From assembly GCA_963931865.1 (NCBI GenBank), contig OZ007509.1:8649274-8713273 (forward strand): 64,000 nucleotides of DNA, in the 5' to 3' direction. The stretch is from Axinella damicornis. Lineage: Eukaryota; Porifera; Demospongiae; Axinellida; Axinellidae. The notes under the pieces were generated by a model. It worked only from the letters and a program-made list of their open reading frames with translations. It was not told where the DNA came from and did no database searches. Shown piece by piece: positions 25,021 to 38,700 of the stretch (positions are counted from its first letter, which is position 1; each line of letters starts with the position of its first letter). The position numbers and the translations under genes were made by a program.

Positions 25021-27818
25021 GTGCAAACGCACTGTCACAATCAAGCACGCCCACCAGGAAGGAATAGCTGCAGGAAGGGAGAGAAGTAAAAGCTTTTGGG
25101 AAGGCTAGCAAGTCCACTCACCTTGGAACAATTTTAATCCCCAGATCTCCTCCTGCAACTCCAAGGAACTTCAGGGTAGAGAATGCATGTCCACTCACCT
25201 CGACACTAATGTAATCTCCAGGTCCTCTCCATTCACCCCTCAAATGTCCACAGTAGAAATGCACCACCACACCCAGCACTGAATTAGCGGACAGCTAGGC
25301 CATCAGGATGTCAGAATTAACACACCTATATAGCTGCAGGTAGGGAGAGAAGCAACAGCGTTTGGGAAGGCTAGAATGTCCACTCACCGCGGAACAATTT
25401 TAAACTCCAGGTCTCCTCCTGCAACTCCAAGGAACTTCAGAGAATGCACTGTCACAATCAAGCACTCCATACTGGAGCTGGTAGTTAGGCCATCAGGAGG
25501 TAGGAAGGCATATAGCTGCAGGAAGGGAGAGAATCAAAAGCTTTTGGGAAGCGAGGCCTGTCCACTCACCTTGGCAATCTCCAGGTCCCCTCCTTTCACT
25601 TCTCGGAAGTCCAGGGTAGAAACCCACCACCACACCCAGCGCTCAAGCAGGCAGCTAGGTCATCAGAATTAACAGACCTAGCTGCAAGAATGGAGAGAAG
25701 CACCAGCATTTGGGAAGGCTAGCATGTCACTCACCTCGGCACTAATGTAGTCTCCAGGTCCTCGGCATTCACTCCTCGAATGTCCATGGTAGAAACGCAC
25801 CACCACACCCAGCACTGAATTAGCGGGCAGTGAGGCCATCAGGATGCCAGAATTTACACCACCTGGCTGCAGGTAGGGAGAGAAGCAACAGCGTTTGGTA
25901 AGGCTAGCATGTCCACTCACCACGGAACAAATTTAACATCCAGGCCCCCTGCATTCACTCCTCCACCATCACCACAACCATCCTGCTACCCGTCTTGAAG
26001 CAATGAGGAGGTCAGAATTAACGTACCTCACTGCAAGTATGGAGAGAAGCACCAGCGTTTGGGAAGGCTAGCATGTCACTCACCTCGGCACTAATGTAGT
26101 CTCCAGGTCCTCTCCATTCACTCCTCGAATGTCCATGGTAGAAACGCACCACAACACCCAGCACTGAATTAGCGGGCAGTGAGGCCATCAGGATGCCAGA
26201 ATTTACACGACCTAGCAGCAGGTAGAGAGAGAAGCAACAGCGTTTGGGAAGGCTAGCATGTCACTCACCTCGGAACTAATGTAGTCTCCAGGTCCTCTCC
26301 ATTCACTCCTCGAATGTCCATGGTAGAAACGCACCACAACACCCAGCACTGAATTAGCGGGCAGTGAGGCCATCAGGATGCCAGAATTTACACGACCTAG
26401 CAGCAGGTAGAGAGAGAAGCAACAGCGTTTGGGAAGGCTAGCATGTCCACTCACCACGGAACAATTTTAAACTCAAGGTCTCCTCCTGCAACTCCAGAGA
26501 ATGCACTGTCGCAACCAAGCACTCCATACTGGAGCTGGTAGTTAGGCCAGCAGGAGGCAGGAAGGCATACACCTGCAGGAAGGGAGAGAATCAAAGCTTT
26601 TGGGAAGCGAGACCTATCCACCAACCTTGGCAATCTCCAGGTCCCCTCCTTTCACTTCTCGGATGTTCAGGGTAGAAACGCACCACCACACCCAGCGCTG
26701 AAGCGGGCAGCTAGGTCATCAGAATTAACACACCTAGCTGCAAGTATGGAGAGAAGCAGCAGCTTTTGGGAAGGCTAGCATGTCACTCACCTCGGCACTA
26801 ATGTAGTCTCCAGGTCCTCTCCATTCACTCCTCGAATGTCCATGGTAGAAACGCACCACCACACCCAGCACTGAACTAGCAGGCAGCGAGGCCATCAGGA
26901 TGCCAGAATTTACACCACCTAGCTGCAGGTAAGGAGAGAAGCAACAGTGTTTGGTAAGGCTAGCATGTCCACTCACCACAGAACAATTTTAAACTCCAGG
27001 TCTCCTCCTGCAACTCCAAGGAACTTCAGAGAATGCACTGTCACAATCAAGCACTCCATACTGGATCTGGTAGTTAGGCCATCAGGAGGTAGGAAGGCAT
27101 ATAGCTGCAGGAATGGAGAGAAGCAAAGCTTTTGGGAAGCCTAGCGTATCCACTCACCTTGGCAATCTCCAGGTCCCTTCATTTCACTTCTCGGATGTCC
27201 AGGGTAGAAACGCACCACCACACCCAGCGCTGAAGCGGGCAGCTAAGTCATCAGAATTAACACACCTAGCTGCAAGTATGGAGAGAAGCAGCAGCTTTTG
27301 GGAAGGCTAGCATGTCACTCACCTCGGCACTAATGTAGTCTCCAGGTCCTCTCCATTCACTCCTCGAATGTCCATGGTAGAAACGCACCACCACACCCAG
27401 CACTGAATTAGTGGGCAGCGAGGCCATCAGGATGCCAGAATATACACCACCTAGCTGCAGGTAGGGAGAGAAGCAACAGTGTTTGGGAAGGCTAGCATGT
27501 CACTCACCTTGGCATTAATGTAGTCTCCAGGTCCTCTCCATTCACTCCTCGAATGTCCATGGTAGAAACGCACCACAACACCCAGCACTGAATTAGCGGG
27601 CAGCGAGGCCATCAGGATGCCAGAATATACACCACCTAGCTGCATGTAGGGAGAGAAGCAACAGTGTTTGGTAAGGCTAGCATGTCCACTCACCACGGAA
27701 CAATTTTAAACTCCAGGTCTCCTCCTGCAACTCCAAGGAACTTCAGAGAATGCACTGTCACAATCAAGCACTCCATACTGGATCTGGTAGTTAGGCCATC
27801 AGGAGGTAGGAAGGCATA
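25021..27818 (-). repeat. exon-like tandem array 2, left part
   Basis: This is the beginning of the large array described at 32751-42440, with more diverged units at its left edge. Units alternate on the minus strand between exon-like blocks of about 112, 128 and 132 bp separated by 53-54-bp segments that begin GTGAGT and mostly end TGCAG. It is cut at 27818 by the BEN-domain element. Confidence 0.8.
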
Positions 27819-28901
27819 TACGGTATAGGGAGAAAGTATTGCAACACAGAGATCCGGGTGTTGGTGCTGTATCAGTGTGCTAGGTTCCTTTAGGAGCCGC
27901 TACTGAGACCCCAGACACATATCAGTTGGGTATGTGTAACTACCCCAGCTGACAACAGACCTGAAGCCCACTGTGTACAACCTACCAGTATGCATACCGG
28001 TAAGTTCACCCGTATGCGTACTGTAGGTATGTACGTACGTACATACGTGCGCACAACCCCTGTACAGTACAGTACGTACGTACATCCGTTAGGCTGTACG
28101 GCGCAGTACCGGTACGCGTACCGTTACGCGACTGTAAAGCTACGCTGTACTGTACCAGGTAACCCGGCCATATGTACATGCAGTTATAATTATATCAAGG
28201 AAAACAATAGATCACAGAATCACAAAGCAGTTCCTGACAAAACCCAAAAGAAGTTCCTTGTCGGCAGCAGACAGTAAAGGGGCTACCCATCCCACCATGT
28301 CGCACTTGAAGATACAGCAAACCTCCGTGACACGCCATGTGTGCCTGCCTAGCAAGGAACATCACCACCCGACTGTCGGCAACACACCCCAAAGGGGCTA
28401 CCCATAATCCCACAGTGATGGGAGGTAGACTCGGCACTCATAAGCCAGCATCCACAACACACCACCTGAGTGCATCTAGCAGTCGCATGTAGCTGTCGGG
28501 ATTGATACTACTTGCTCTCCTTTTCGAAGAGGCAGTCCCCTCACGTCGCGTCTAGGCCTAGGCCGTTCAGGGACAAGTTGTCCCTTCGTCTCGCCATCTG
28601 AGAATACCAGCCGGGGTGAGCCGCTTAGAACCTGGCACAGGTAAGCCTGGTCTTGGAGGGCACAGAGAAGCCACTCACCAATGGGCAGTCTAGCCACTAG
28701 CCCTTATTGTTCGCCTGCGCGCGTGCATGCATGCAGCGCAGCGCAATCGTATGCAGTGCCACATTGCAAGTTGTTTTAAAAAAAAGTTGCACAAATTAAA
28801 GCTACACACCTGTCCACCGGAGCAACCAAAATAAACAAAAACAGCTTACTGGCGGTAACTATCAGTAACTGTTAGCAAGTAGCTACAAAACAGTACAACA
28901 G

Positions 28902-31900
28902 TCATTGATCCTTTGGTTTGGTGATTCCTTTTGTTTTGGCTTTCAAATTAGCTCTAAGTCGCTTACACAAATTGGAAAGAGCTGCTTTGCATGTTGGCCA
29001 AATATCCTTAATAAAAGCACTCAGTGACATGTCTGGGCAAACCGTATTGTAAACAAAATTCTGAAGGAGTTCCAGCTGTGCCTCATTCAGAGGGGGACCA
29101 TTTTTCCCTTTCAGCGAGGATGCTACTAAGACTTCATCACCAAAGAAACTGTGCCGGGCAAGTTTGACTGTCAGTGTACCAATACCGGCAACACAACAAA
29201 GTTCAGGATGATTGTGAACAACTTGAGCTGCAGTTTTTTTCAGAATCTTTCGGCTATGGGTCACACCACCTACTGGTCCAGAGTGTGAAGGCTCATCAAT
29301 ACTAATTGCCTGAGGGGGGTATCCACCACCTACTTGTCCGGAGTGCAAAGGCTCGTCGATACTGGCCACTTGAGGGGGGCATCCAACGCCTAATTGTCTG
29401 GAGTGCGAAGGCTCGTCAATACTGGTCGCTTGAGGGGGGCATCCACTACCTACTTGTCCAGAGTGCGAAGGCTCGTCAATACTGGTTGCTGGAGGGGGGC
29501 ATCCACTACCTACTTGTCCAGAGTGCGAAGGCTCGTCAATACTGGTTGCTGGAGGGGGGCATCTACCACCTACTTGGGCGGAGTGTGAAGGCTCGTCCAT
29601 AATGGTCGCTTGAGGGGGAATCCACCACATACTTGTCCGGAGTGTGAAGGCTCGTCAATACTGGTCACTTGAGGGGGGCATCCACTACCTACTTGTCCGG
29701 AGTGCATAGGTTTGTCAATGCTGGTCGCGGTCGCTTGAGGGGGGCATCCACTACCTACTTGTCCGGGCCACGAAGGCTCGTCAATGCTGGTCGCTTGAGG
29801 GGGGCATCCACTACCTGCAAGTAATGCAGCCAAATCAGTATCAGATGGGGGAGTGAGTAACGATTGTCTCGGTGTTTGTTGTGGTGCAATGATGGAAGAA
29901 ATTCCCATAGCAACAGAATGCAAACAATCATCCGCCACACCTGAGAGTTCACTTACGTAGCTGTCACTCAATATGCTTGTCAACTCATCATCTTGGAGTT
30001 GAACCAATGATGAGACCGGAGGACAGCTACTTGCCCTGACAGCAGGCGGCCTTGTAGGAAGCTGTGGCATCTGAAATTGCGGTGTAGGAAATTGTGGTGG
30101 TGAAAATCCAGGCCACAGCATTGTAGGACGAACGCCTAATGGTGTCCGTGACAGTGAAGATGCAGGAGACATCACAGGTGGTGATCGAAATACACCGATT
30201 TCTTTCATCACCATACTTTGGAGTATGTCTTGCTTGTCAGCTAATTGGTCTTGCTTATTATGGACGTGGGCAACTCCTTTTTGGATCTGTTGCAGACCCT
30301 GAATGAGTGCTTGCTCGTACTGTTTTTCTGCTTGCTTGTGCTGTTGCAGCAGTTGATGGTGTGCTTCTTCCTGCTTCACCAGCTTTGCTTCAATTCTTAG
30401 AATAGATTGTTGATGTGTAGTTGTCAGGTTGACCATTTCTTGTTGTTGGATGATTTGGTGTTGCTCAATCCTTTGAATTGTTTGCATGATTGTGTCCGAC
30501 CAGAGGTTGCTATAACCTACAGGTGTGAGGAAAGTCAGGTAAAAGATATATAGATATATATAGGTAGAGAGTATGCTGAAATCTCGAAGGATAAGTGGGC
30601 GTCATTTTACACACTGAGTTGAAGACAGCAATGTGCAAGACCAAGTCCCAGGAAGGGATAAGGATAAAACTACCATACAGCGCTTAACGTTAACCTCTGA
30701 GCACAACAATTTTAAAGCCTAACATGTTTTGCAAAGTAACTGAAGCCTCCACCAAATCTGCTGAGTGTAAAGCCTATAGGTAAATTCAATTGCACACACT
30801 TCTGGCAATTACAGACCTTTGCTGGTTGGTTGGCAGTCCAGAGGCAAAGGTAGATGATACATGTACAGGTGGTGTCTCTCAAGGAGGTGATTGTATAGAG
30901 ACAGGTCTTAGAAATACTGAAGAGAATGCCACAAGAAAAAAATCAATCTGCTTACCTCCCAGCCTTTGTTGAGATTCTGATTTGGAAGGGCTTCTTTCCA
31001 CCAGTGCTGAGGGTACCCAAGGTAGTACAATACTTGTTTCCTGATTCACCCACGATTGGAGAGGTAGGTCACTACTTTCTTCCTTGGCCATCGACAATCC
31101 TTGGACAAATTGGCCACTACTCGCTTCCGACAGAGTTTGGAGAGGGCGGCCACTACTCGCTTCCGACAGAGTTTGGAGAGGGCGGCCACTACTCGCTTCC
31201 GACAGACTTTGGAGAGGGCAGCCACTACTCGCTTCCGACAGAGTTTGGAGAGGGCAGCCACTACTCGTTTCCTTGGTTGTCAACAGAGTTTGGAGAGGGC
31301 AGCCACTACTCGTCTCCTTGGTTGTCGACAGAGTTTGGAGAGGGCAGCCACTACTCGTTTCCTTGGCTGTCGACAGAGTTTGGAGAGGGCGGCCACTACT
31401 CGGTTCCCTGGTCGTTGACAGCCCTTGGAGGGGAAGGCCACTGCTCGACAACGTTTCGCTGCACAGACTTGCTCCTTCACCAACCACTAAAACATTACCT
31501 GTAAGGTAAAAGCACATTCAATTTACACACTGAGAACACCACAATCCTTATCAAGAATTTTTCCTATTTGTCAGTCATAACGAATTTATCTCACATGCAC
31601 CGCCATATGTAAATTTGCTACCTTTCCAAAGCCTAGAGGATTGGTGTCTTCTGCATAATTTCTATATGTGCCCAAGTGATCGTTGAAGTGAATAAATAAT
31701 TATCTGAAGAAGGCAACTCTCTATACAAGTACAATGCTGCTCTGTGGTCTGAACTTGGCAGTGAGTCTGCCCATCAGTGTGTTTTATTACCAGAAGTACC
31801 TGGACTAAACACAGAGGTAATGTCAATCATCATGCATACTGCACAACTTTGTTCCTGGGTTTCTTGCTGCTTTCTTGTTGCTTTGTTTCAGGTCCTGTTG

Positions 31901-32264
31901 ACGTCGCTCTTCGCTTTCGGGAGCTGGAGGACCGCTGGCACGTGATATCTGGCTCGCTGCCCTGGGAAAACGAGGATGGGGACAATCGAGCCGCGGCTTG
32001 CGCCTCGGCGACTTCATTTTCGTCCATCACTACGGCTTTCCACAAGCGTCGTCCTGGTTTGTTGTGTTTTCCAAGATGCTGCACAAAGACAATATCTCCG
32101 GGTTCAAGGTCGGATGGCGACAGCACAGATACGTCTCGATCGTTTACGCTGACAATAGAATGTATATCTTGCCAAAAGATACGATCGTCAAATCTTGGAG
32201 AGTTGTTTCCAACCCACTTGATCAGGACAGTCCCTGGAGGCTTTGTTGCCATGCTGCACTTCAC
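28902..32264 (-). CDS. BEN-domain protein of the TIR element (three exons, one frameshift)
   Basis: The first coding block starts at ATG 32264 and stays open to 31830. It contains VLIKWVGNNSPRFDD and a segment typical of proteins that precede BEN domains (GDIVFVQHLGKHNK). Exon 2 is 31498-30956 (after CTTACAG, before GTAAGC), encoding serine-rich repeats. Exon 3 is 30516-28902 (after CTGTAG), in matching phase, and begins with a glutamine-rich coiled coil. It continues through a 20-residue repeat region to a C-terminal BEN-like domain (about 29190-28940; LARHSFFGDEVL, CKRLRANLK). A one-base deletion near 29617 shifts the frame inside the repeats. The exon 1-2 junction is unresolved. BEN domains bind DNA or chromatin, and a role in element control is inference. 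Confidence 0.65.
29260..29820 (-). repeat. 60-bp coding minisatellite
   Basis: Nine or ten tandem units encode a 20-residue repeat of the form GSGCPPQATSIDEPSHSGQV on the minus strand. One unit lacks a base (near 29617) and another carries a 6-base insertion (near 29728). Confidence 0.9.
31110..31430 (-). repeat. 36/51-bp coding minisatellite
   Basis: Units of 36 bp, then 51 bp, encode SSGCPLQTLSE and SSGCPLQTLSTTKET on the minus strand within exon 2. The repeat is also open in other frames, which explains the large shadow frames here. Confidence 0.85.
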
Positions 32265-32750
32265 TTTGCTACTAACGATGCTGGTGGCTAGGCTCTAGCC
32301 CTCGATCTCTAGCTCTCAATACTGGACCAGCTAGCTCCTCGTGCTTTCTAATTATCATCCCCGTATCTCACCGTGTATCGACATACCCGTCCCGGGCCGG
32401 CTAGGCCCCGCCCGCGCCCCCCGCTTTCAGTACGGTACGCGTATACGGTACGGGGACGGATACGGGTACGGGTACGGGTCCGATGCACGTACGCTTACTG
32501 CGCTCACGATCGATCACATACGTACGTACGTACGCGTACGCGTACGCGTAGAAGTACGGGTAGACGTACGCGTAGGCATACGCATGCTGTATCCACGAAA
32601 CACGTACTGATAAAAGCGTACGGAAACCCCATACCCGAACATTACGTGAATACCAAGGTCGGTTCCCAAGCGCATGCAAGTCGGCGTTTCCGTAGGCAAA
32701 CGGAATCAGTGGTTCCCTTGATTGTTGCAATACTTTCCCCGCATACCGTA

Positions 32751-35700
32751 GCTGCAGGAATGGAGAGACGCAAAGCTTTTGGGAAGCCTAGCGTATCCAC
32801 TCACCTTGGCAATCTCCAGGTCCCTTCATTTCACTTCTCGGATGTCCAGGGTAGAAACGCACCACCACACCCAGCGCTGAAGCGGGCAGCTAGGTCATCA
32901 GAATTAACACACCTAGCTGCAAGTATGGAGAGAAGCAGCAGCTTTTGGGAAGGCTAGCATGTCACTCACCTCGGCACTAATGTAGTCTCCAGGTCCTCTC
33001 CATTCACTCCTCGAATGTCCATGCTAGAAACGCACCACCACACCCAGCACTGAATTAGCGGGCAGCGAGGCCATCAGGATGCCAGAATATACACCACCTA
33101 GCTGCAGGTAGGGATAGAAGCAACAGTGTTTGGGAAGGCTAGGATGTCACTCACCTTGGCATTAATGTAGTCTCCAGGTCCTCTCCATTCACTCCTCAAA
33201 TGTCCATGGTAGAAACGCATCACAACACCCAGCACTGAATTAGCGGGCAGCGAGGCCATCAGGATGCCAGAATTTATACCACCTAGTTGCAGGTAGGGAG
33301 AGAAGCAACAGCGTTTGGTAAGGCTAGCATGTCCACTCACCACAGAACAATTTTAAACTCTAGGTCTCCTCCTGCAACTCCAAGGAACTTCAGAGAATGC
33401 ACTGTCACAATCAAGCACTCCATATTATACTGGATCTGGTAGTTAGGCCATCAGGAGGTAGGAAGGCATATAGCTGCAGGAATGGAGAGAAGCAAAGCTT
33501 TTGGGAAGCCTAGCCTATCCACTCACCTTGGCAATCTCCAGGTCCCTTCATTTCACTTCTCGGATGTCCAGGGTAGAAACGCACCACCACACCCAGCGCT
33601 GAAGCGGGCAGCTAGGTTATCAGAATTAACACACCTAGCTGCAAGTATGGAGAGAAGCAGCAGCTTTTGGGAAGGCTAGCATGTCACTCACCTCGGCACT
33701 AATGTAGTCTCCAGGTCCTCTCCATTCACTCCTCGAATGTCCATGGTAGAAACGCACCACCACACCCAGCACTGAACTAGCAGGCAGCGAGGCCATCAGG
33801 ATGCCAGAATTTACACCACCTAGCTGCAGGTAAGGAGAGAAGCAACAGTGTTTGGTAAGGCTAGCATGTCCACTCACCACAGAACAATTTTAAACTCCAG
33901 GTCTCCTCCTGCAACTCCAAGGAACTTCAGAGAATGCACTGTCACAATCAAGCACTCCATACTGGATCTGGTAGTTAGGCCATCAGGAGGTAGGAAGGCA
34001 TATAGCTGCAGGAATGGAGAGAAGCAAAGCTTTTGGGAAGCCTAGCCTATCCACTCACCTTGGCAATCTCCAGGTCCCTTCATTTCACTTCTCGGATGTC
34101 CAGGGTAGAAACGCACCACCACACCCAGCGCTGAAGCGGGCAGCTAAGTCATCAGAATTAACACACCTAGTTGCAAGTATGGAGAGAAGCAGCAGCTTTT
34201 GGGAAGGCTAGCATGTCACTCACCTCGGCACTAATGTAGTCTCCAGGTCCTCTCCATTCACTCCTCGAATGTCCATGGTAGAAACGCACCACCACACCCA
34301 GCACTGAATTAGTGGGCAGCGAGGCCATCAGGATGCCAGAATATACACCACCTAGCTGCAGGTAGGGAGAGAAGCAACAGTGTTTGGGAAGGCTAGCATG
34401 TCACTCACCTTGGCATTAATGTAGTCTCCAGGTCCTCTCCATTCACTCCTCGAATGTCCATGGTAGAAACGCACCACAACACCCAGCACTGAATTAGCGG
34501 GCAGCGAGGCCATCAGGATGCCAGAATATACACCACCTAGCTGCAGGTAGGGAGAGAAGCAACAGTGTTTGGTAAGGCTAGCATGTCCACTCACCACGGA
34601 ACAATTTTAAACTCCAGGTCTCCTCCTGCAACTCCAAGGAACTTCAGAGAATGCACTGTCACAATCAAGCACTCCATACTGGATCTGGTAGTAAGGCCAT
34701 CAGGAGGTAGGAAGGCATATAGCTGCAGGAATGGAGAGAAGCAAAGCTTTTGGGAAGCCTAGCCTATCCACTCACCTTGGCAATCTCCAGGTCCCTTCAT
34801 TTCACTTCTCGGATGTCCAGGGTAGAAACGCACCACCACACCCAGCGCTGAAGCGGGCAGCTAGGTCATCAGAATTAACACACCTAGCTGCAAGTATGGA
34901 GAGAAGCAGCAGCTTTTGGGAAGGCTAGCATGTCACTCACCTCGGCACTAATGTAGTCTCCAGGTCCTCTCCATTCACTCCTCGAATGTCCATGCTAGAA
35001 ACGCACCACCACACCAAGCACTGAATTAGCGGGCAGCGAGGCCATCAGGATGCCAGAATTTATACCACCTAGTTGCAGGTAGGGAGAGAAGCAACAGCGT
35101 TTGGTAAGGCTAGCATGTCCACTCACCACAGAACAATTTAAAACTCCAGGTCTCCTCCTGCAACTCCAAGGAACTTCCGAGAATGCACTGTCACAATCAA
35201 GCACTCCATATTATACTGGATCTGGTAGTTAGGCCATCAGGAGGTAGGAAGGCATATAGCTGCAGGAATGGAGAGAAGCAAAGCTTTTGGGAAGCCTAGC
35301 CTATCCACTCACCTTGGCAATCTCCAGGTCCCTTCATTTCACTTCTAGGATGTCCAGGGTAGAAACGCACCACCACACCCAGCGCTGAAGCGGGCAGCTA
35401 GGTCATCAGAATTAACACACCTAGCTGCAAGTATGGAGAGAAGCAGCAGCTTTTGGGAAGGCTAGCATGTCACTCACCTCGGCACTAATGTAGTCTCCAG
35501 GTCCTCTCCATTCACTCCTCGAATGTCCATGGTAGAAACGCACCACCACACCCAGCACTGAATTAGCAGGCAGCGAGGCCATCAGGATGCCAGAATTTAC
35601 ACCACCTAGCTGCAGGTAGGGAGAGAAGCAACAGTGTTTGGTAAGGCTAGCATGTCCACTCACCACAGAACAATTTTAAACTCCAGGTCTCCTCCTGCAA

Positions 35701-38700
35701 CTCCAAGGAACTTCAGAGAATGCACTGTCACAATCAAGCACTCCATACTGGATCTGGTAGTTAGGCCATCAGGAGGTAGGAAGGCATATAGCTGCAGGAA
35801 TGGAGAGAAGCAAAGCTTTTGGGAAGCCTAGCCTATCCACTCACCTTGGCAATCTCCAGGTCCCTTCATTTCACTTCTCGGATGTCCAGGGTAGAAACGC
35901 ACCACCACACCCAGCGCTGAAGCGGGCAGCTAAGTCATCAGAATTAACACACCTAGTTGCAAGTATGGAGAGAAGCAGCAGCTTTTGGGAAGGCTAGCAT
36001 GTCACTCACCTCGGCACTAATGTAGTCTCCAGGTCCTCTCCATTCACTCCTCGAATGTCCATGGTAGAAACGCACCACCACACCCAGCACTGAATTAGTG
36101 GGCAGCGAGGCCATCAGGATGCCAGAATATATACCACCTAGCTGCAGGTAGGGAGAGAAGCAACAGTGTTTGGGAAGGCTAGCATGTCACTCACCTTGGC
36201 ATTAATGTAGTCTCCAGGTCCTCTCCATTCACTCCTCGAATGTCCATGGTAGAAATGCACCACAACACCCAGCACTGAATTAGCGGGCAGCGAGGCCATC
36301 AGGATGCCAGAATATACACCACCTAGCTGCAGGTAGGGAGAGAAGCAACAGTGTTTGGTAAGGCTAGCATGTCCACTCACCACGGAACAATTTTAAACTC
36401 CAGGTCTCCTCCTGCAACTCCAAGGAACTTCAGAGAATGCACTGTCACAATCAAGCACTCCATACTGGATCTGGTAGTAAGGCCATCAGGAGGTAGGAAG
36501 GCATATAGCTGCAGGAATGGAGAGAAGCAAAGCTTTTGGGAAGCCTAGCGTATCCACTCACCTTGGCAATCTCCAGGTCCCTTCATTTCACTTCTCGGAT
36601 GTCCAGGGTAGAAACGCACCACCACACCCAGCGCTGAAGCGGGCAGCTAGGTCATCAGAATTAACACACCTAGCTGCAAGTATGGAGAGAAGCAGCAGCT
36701 TTTGGGAAGGCTAGCATGTCACTCACCTCGGCACTAATGTAGTCTCCAGGTCCTCTCCATTCACTCCTCGAATGTCCATGGTAGAAACGCACCACCACAC
36801 CCAGCACTGAATTAGTGGGCAGCGAGGCCATCACGATGCCAGAATATACACCACCTAGCTGCAGGTAGGGAGAGAAGCAACAGTGTTTGGGAAGGCTAGC
36901 ATGTCACTCACCTTGGCATTAATGTAGTCTCCAGGTCCTGTCCATTCACTCCTCAAATGTCCATGGTAGAAACGCACCACAACACCCAGCACTGAATTAG
37001 CGGGAAGCGAGGCCATCAGGATGCCAGAATTTACACCACCTAGTAGCAGGTAGGGAGAGAAGCAACAGCGTTTGGTAAGGCTAGCATGTTCACTCACCAC
37101 GGAACAATTTTAAACTCCAGGTCTCCTCCTGCAACTCCAAGGAACTTCAGAGAATGCACTGTCACAATTAAGCACTCCATACTGGATCTGGTAGTTAGGC
37201 CATCAGGAGGTAGGAAGGCATATAGCTGCAGGAATGGAGAGAAGCAAAGCTTTTGGGAAGCCTAGCCTATCCACTCACCTTGGCAATCTCCAGGTCCCTT
37301 CATTTCACTTCTAGGATGTCCAAGGTAGAAACGCACCACCACACCCAGCGCTGAAGCGGGCAGCTAGGTCATCAGAATTAACACACCTAGCTGCAAGTAT
37401 GGAGAGAAGCAGCAGCTTTTGGGAAGGCTGGCATGTCACTCACCTCGGCACTAATGTAGTCTCCAGGTCCTCTCCATTCACTCCTCGAATGTCCATGGTA
37501 GAAACGCACCACCACACCCAGCACTGAATTAGCAGGCAGCGAGGCCATCAGGATGCCAGAATTTACACCACCTAGCTGCAGGTAGGGAGAGAAGCAACAG
37601 TGTTTGGTAAGGCTAGCATGTCCACTCACCACAGAACAATTTTAAACTCCAGGTCTCCTCCTGCAACTCCAAGGAACTTCAGAGAATGCACTGTCACAAT
37701 CAAGCACTCCATACTGGATCTGGTAGTTAGGCCATCAGGAGGTAGGAAGGCATATAGCTGCAGGAATGGAGAGAAGCAAAGCTTTTGGGAAGCCTAGCCT
37801 ATCCACTCACCTTGGCAATCTCCAGGTCCCTTCACTTCACTTCTCGGATGTCCAGGGTAGAAACGCACCACCACACCCAGCGCTGAAGCGGGCAGCTAGG
37901 TCATCAGAATTAACACACCTAGCTGCAAGTATGGAGAGAAGCAGCAGCTTTTGGGAAGGCTAGCAAGTCACTCACCTCGGCACTAATGTAGTCTCCAGGT
38001 CCTCTCCATTCACTCCTCGAATGTCCATGGTAGAAACGCACCACCACACCCAGCACTGAATTAGTGGGCAGCGAGGCCATCAGGATGCCAGAATATACAC
38101 CACCTAGCTGCAGGTAGGGAGAGAAGCAACAGTGTTTGGGAAGGCTAGCATGTCACTCACCTTGGCATTAATGTAGTCTCCAGGTCCTCTCCATTCACTC
38201 CTCGATTGTCCATGGTAGAAACGCACCACAACACCCAGCACTGAATTAGCGGGCAGCGAGGCCATCAGGATGCCAGAATATACACCACCTAGCTGCAGGT
38301 AGGGAGAGAAGCAACAGCGTTTGGTAAGGCTAGCATGTCCACTCACCACGGAACAATTTTAAACTCCAGGTCTCCTCCTGCAACTCCAAGGAACTTCAGA
38401 GAATGCACTGTCACAATCAAGCACTCCATACTGGATCTGGTAGTTAGGCCATCAGGAGGTAGGAAGGCATATAGCTGCAGGAATGGAGAGAAGGAAAGCT
38501 TTTGGGAAGCCTAGCCTATCCACTCACCTTGGCAATCTCCAGGTCCCTTCATTTCACTTCTCGGATGTCCAGGGTAGAAACGCACCACCACACCCAGCGC
38601 TGAAGCGGGCAGCTAGGTCATCAGAATTAACACACCTAGCTGCAAGTATGGAGAGAAGCAGCAGCTTTTGGGAAGGCTAGCATGTCACTCACCTCGGCAC

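Larger units (their letters stand above)
27819..32750 (-). mobile_element. 4.93-kb TIR element carrying a BEN-domain gene
   Basis: The array sequence GGCATATAGCTGCAGG is split so that TA flanks both sides of the insert (27819-27820 and 32749-32750). The ends are inverted repeats of about 25 bp: CGGTATAGGGAGAAAGTATT at the left, and the complement of CGGTATGCGGGGAAAGTATT at the right. Both subterminal regions (about 27965-28165 and 32425-32600) are rich in GTACGTAC/CGTACG motifs. The one substantial gene is on the minus strand (28902-32264). I found no recognisable transposase, so it is either non-autonomous or uses an unfamiliar enzyme. Confidence 0.85.

Noticed and set aside
31101..31418. 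Plus-strand repeat proteins (FGEGGHYS and LERAATTRF types)
   Set aside because: They are alternative frames of the 36/51-bp minisatellite, whose minus-strand frame fits the spliced BEN gene.
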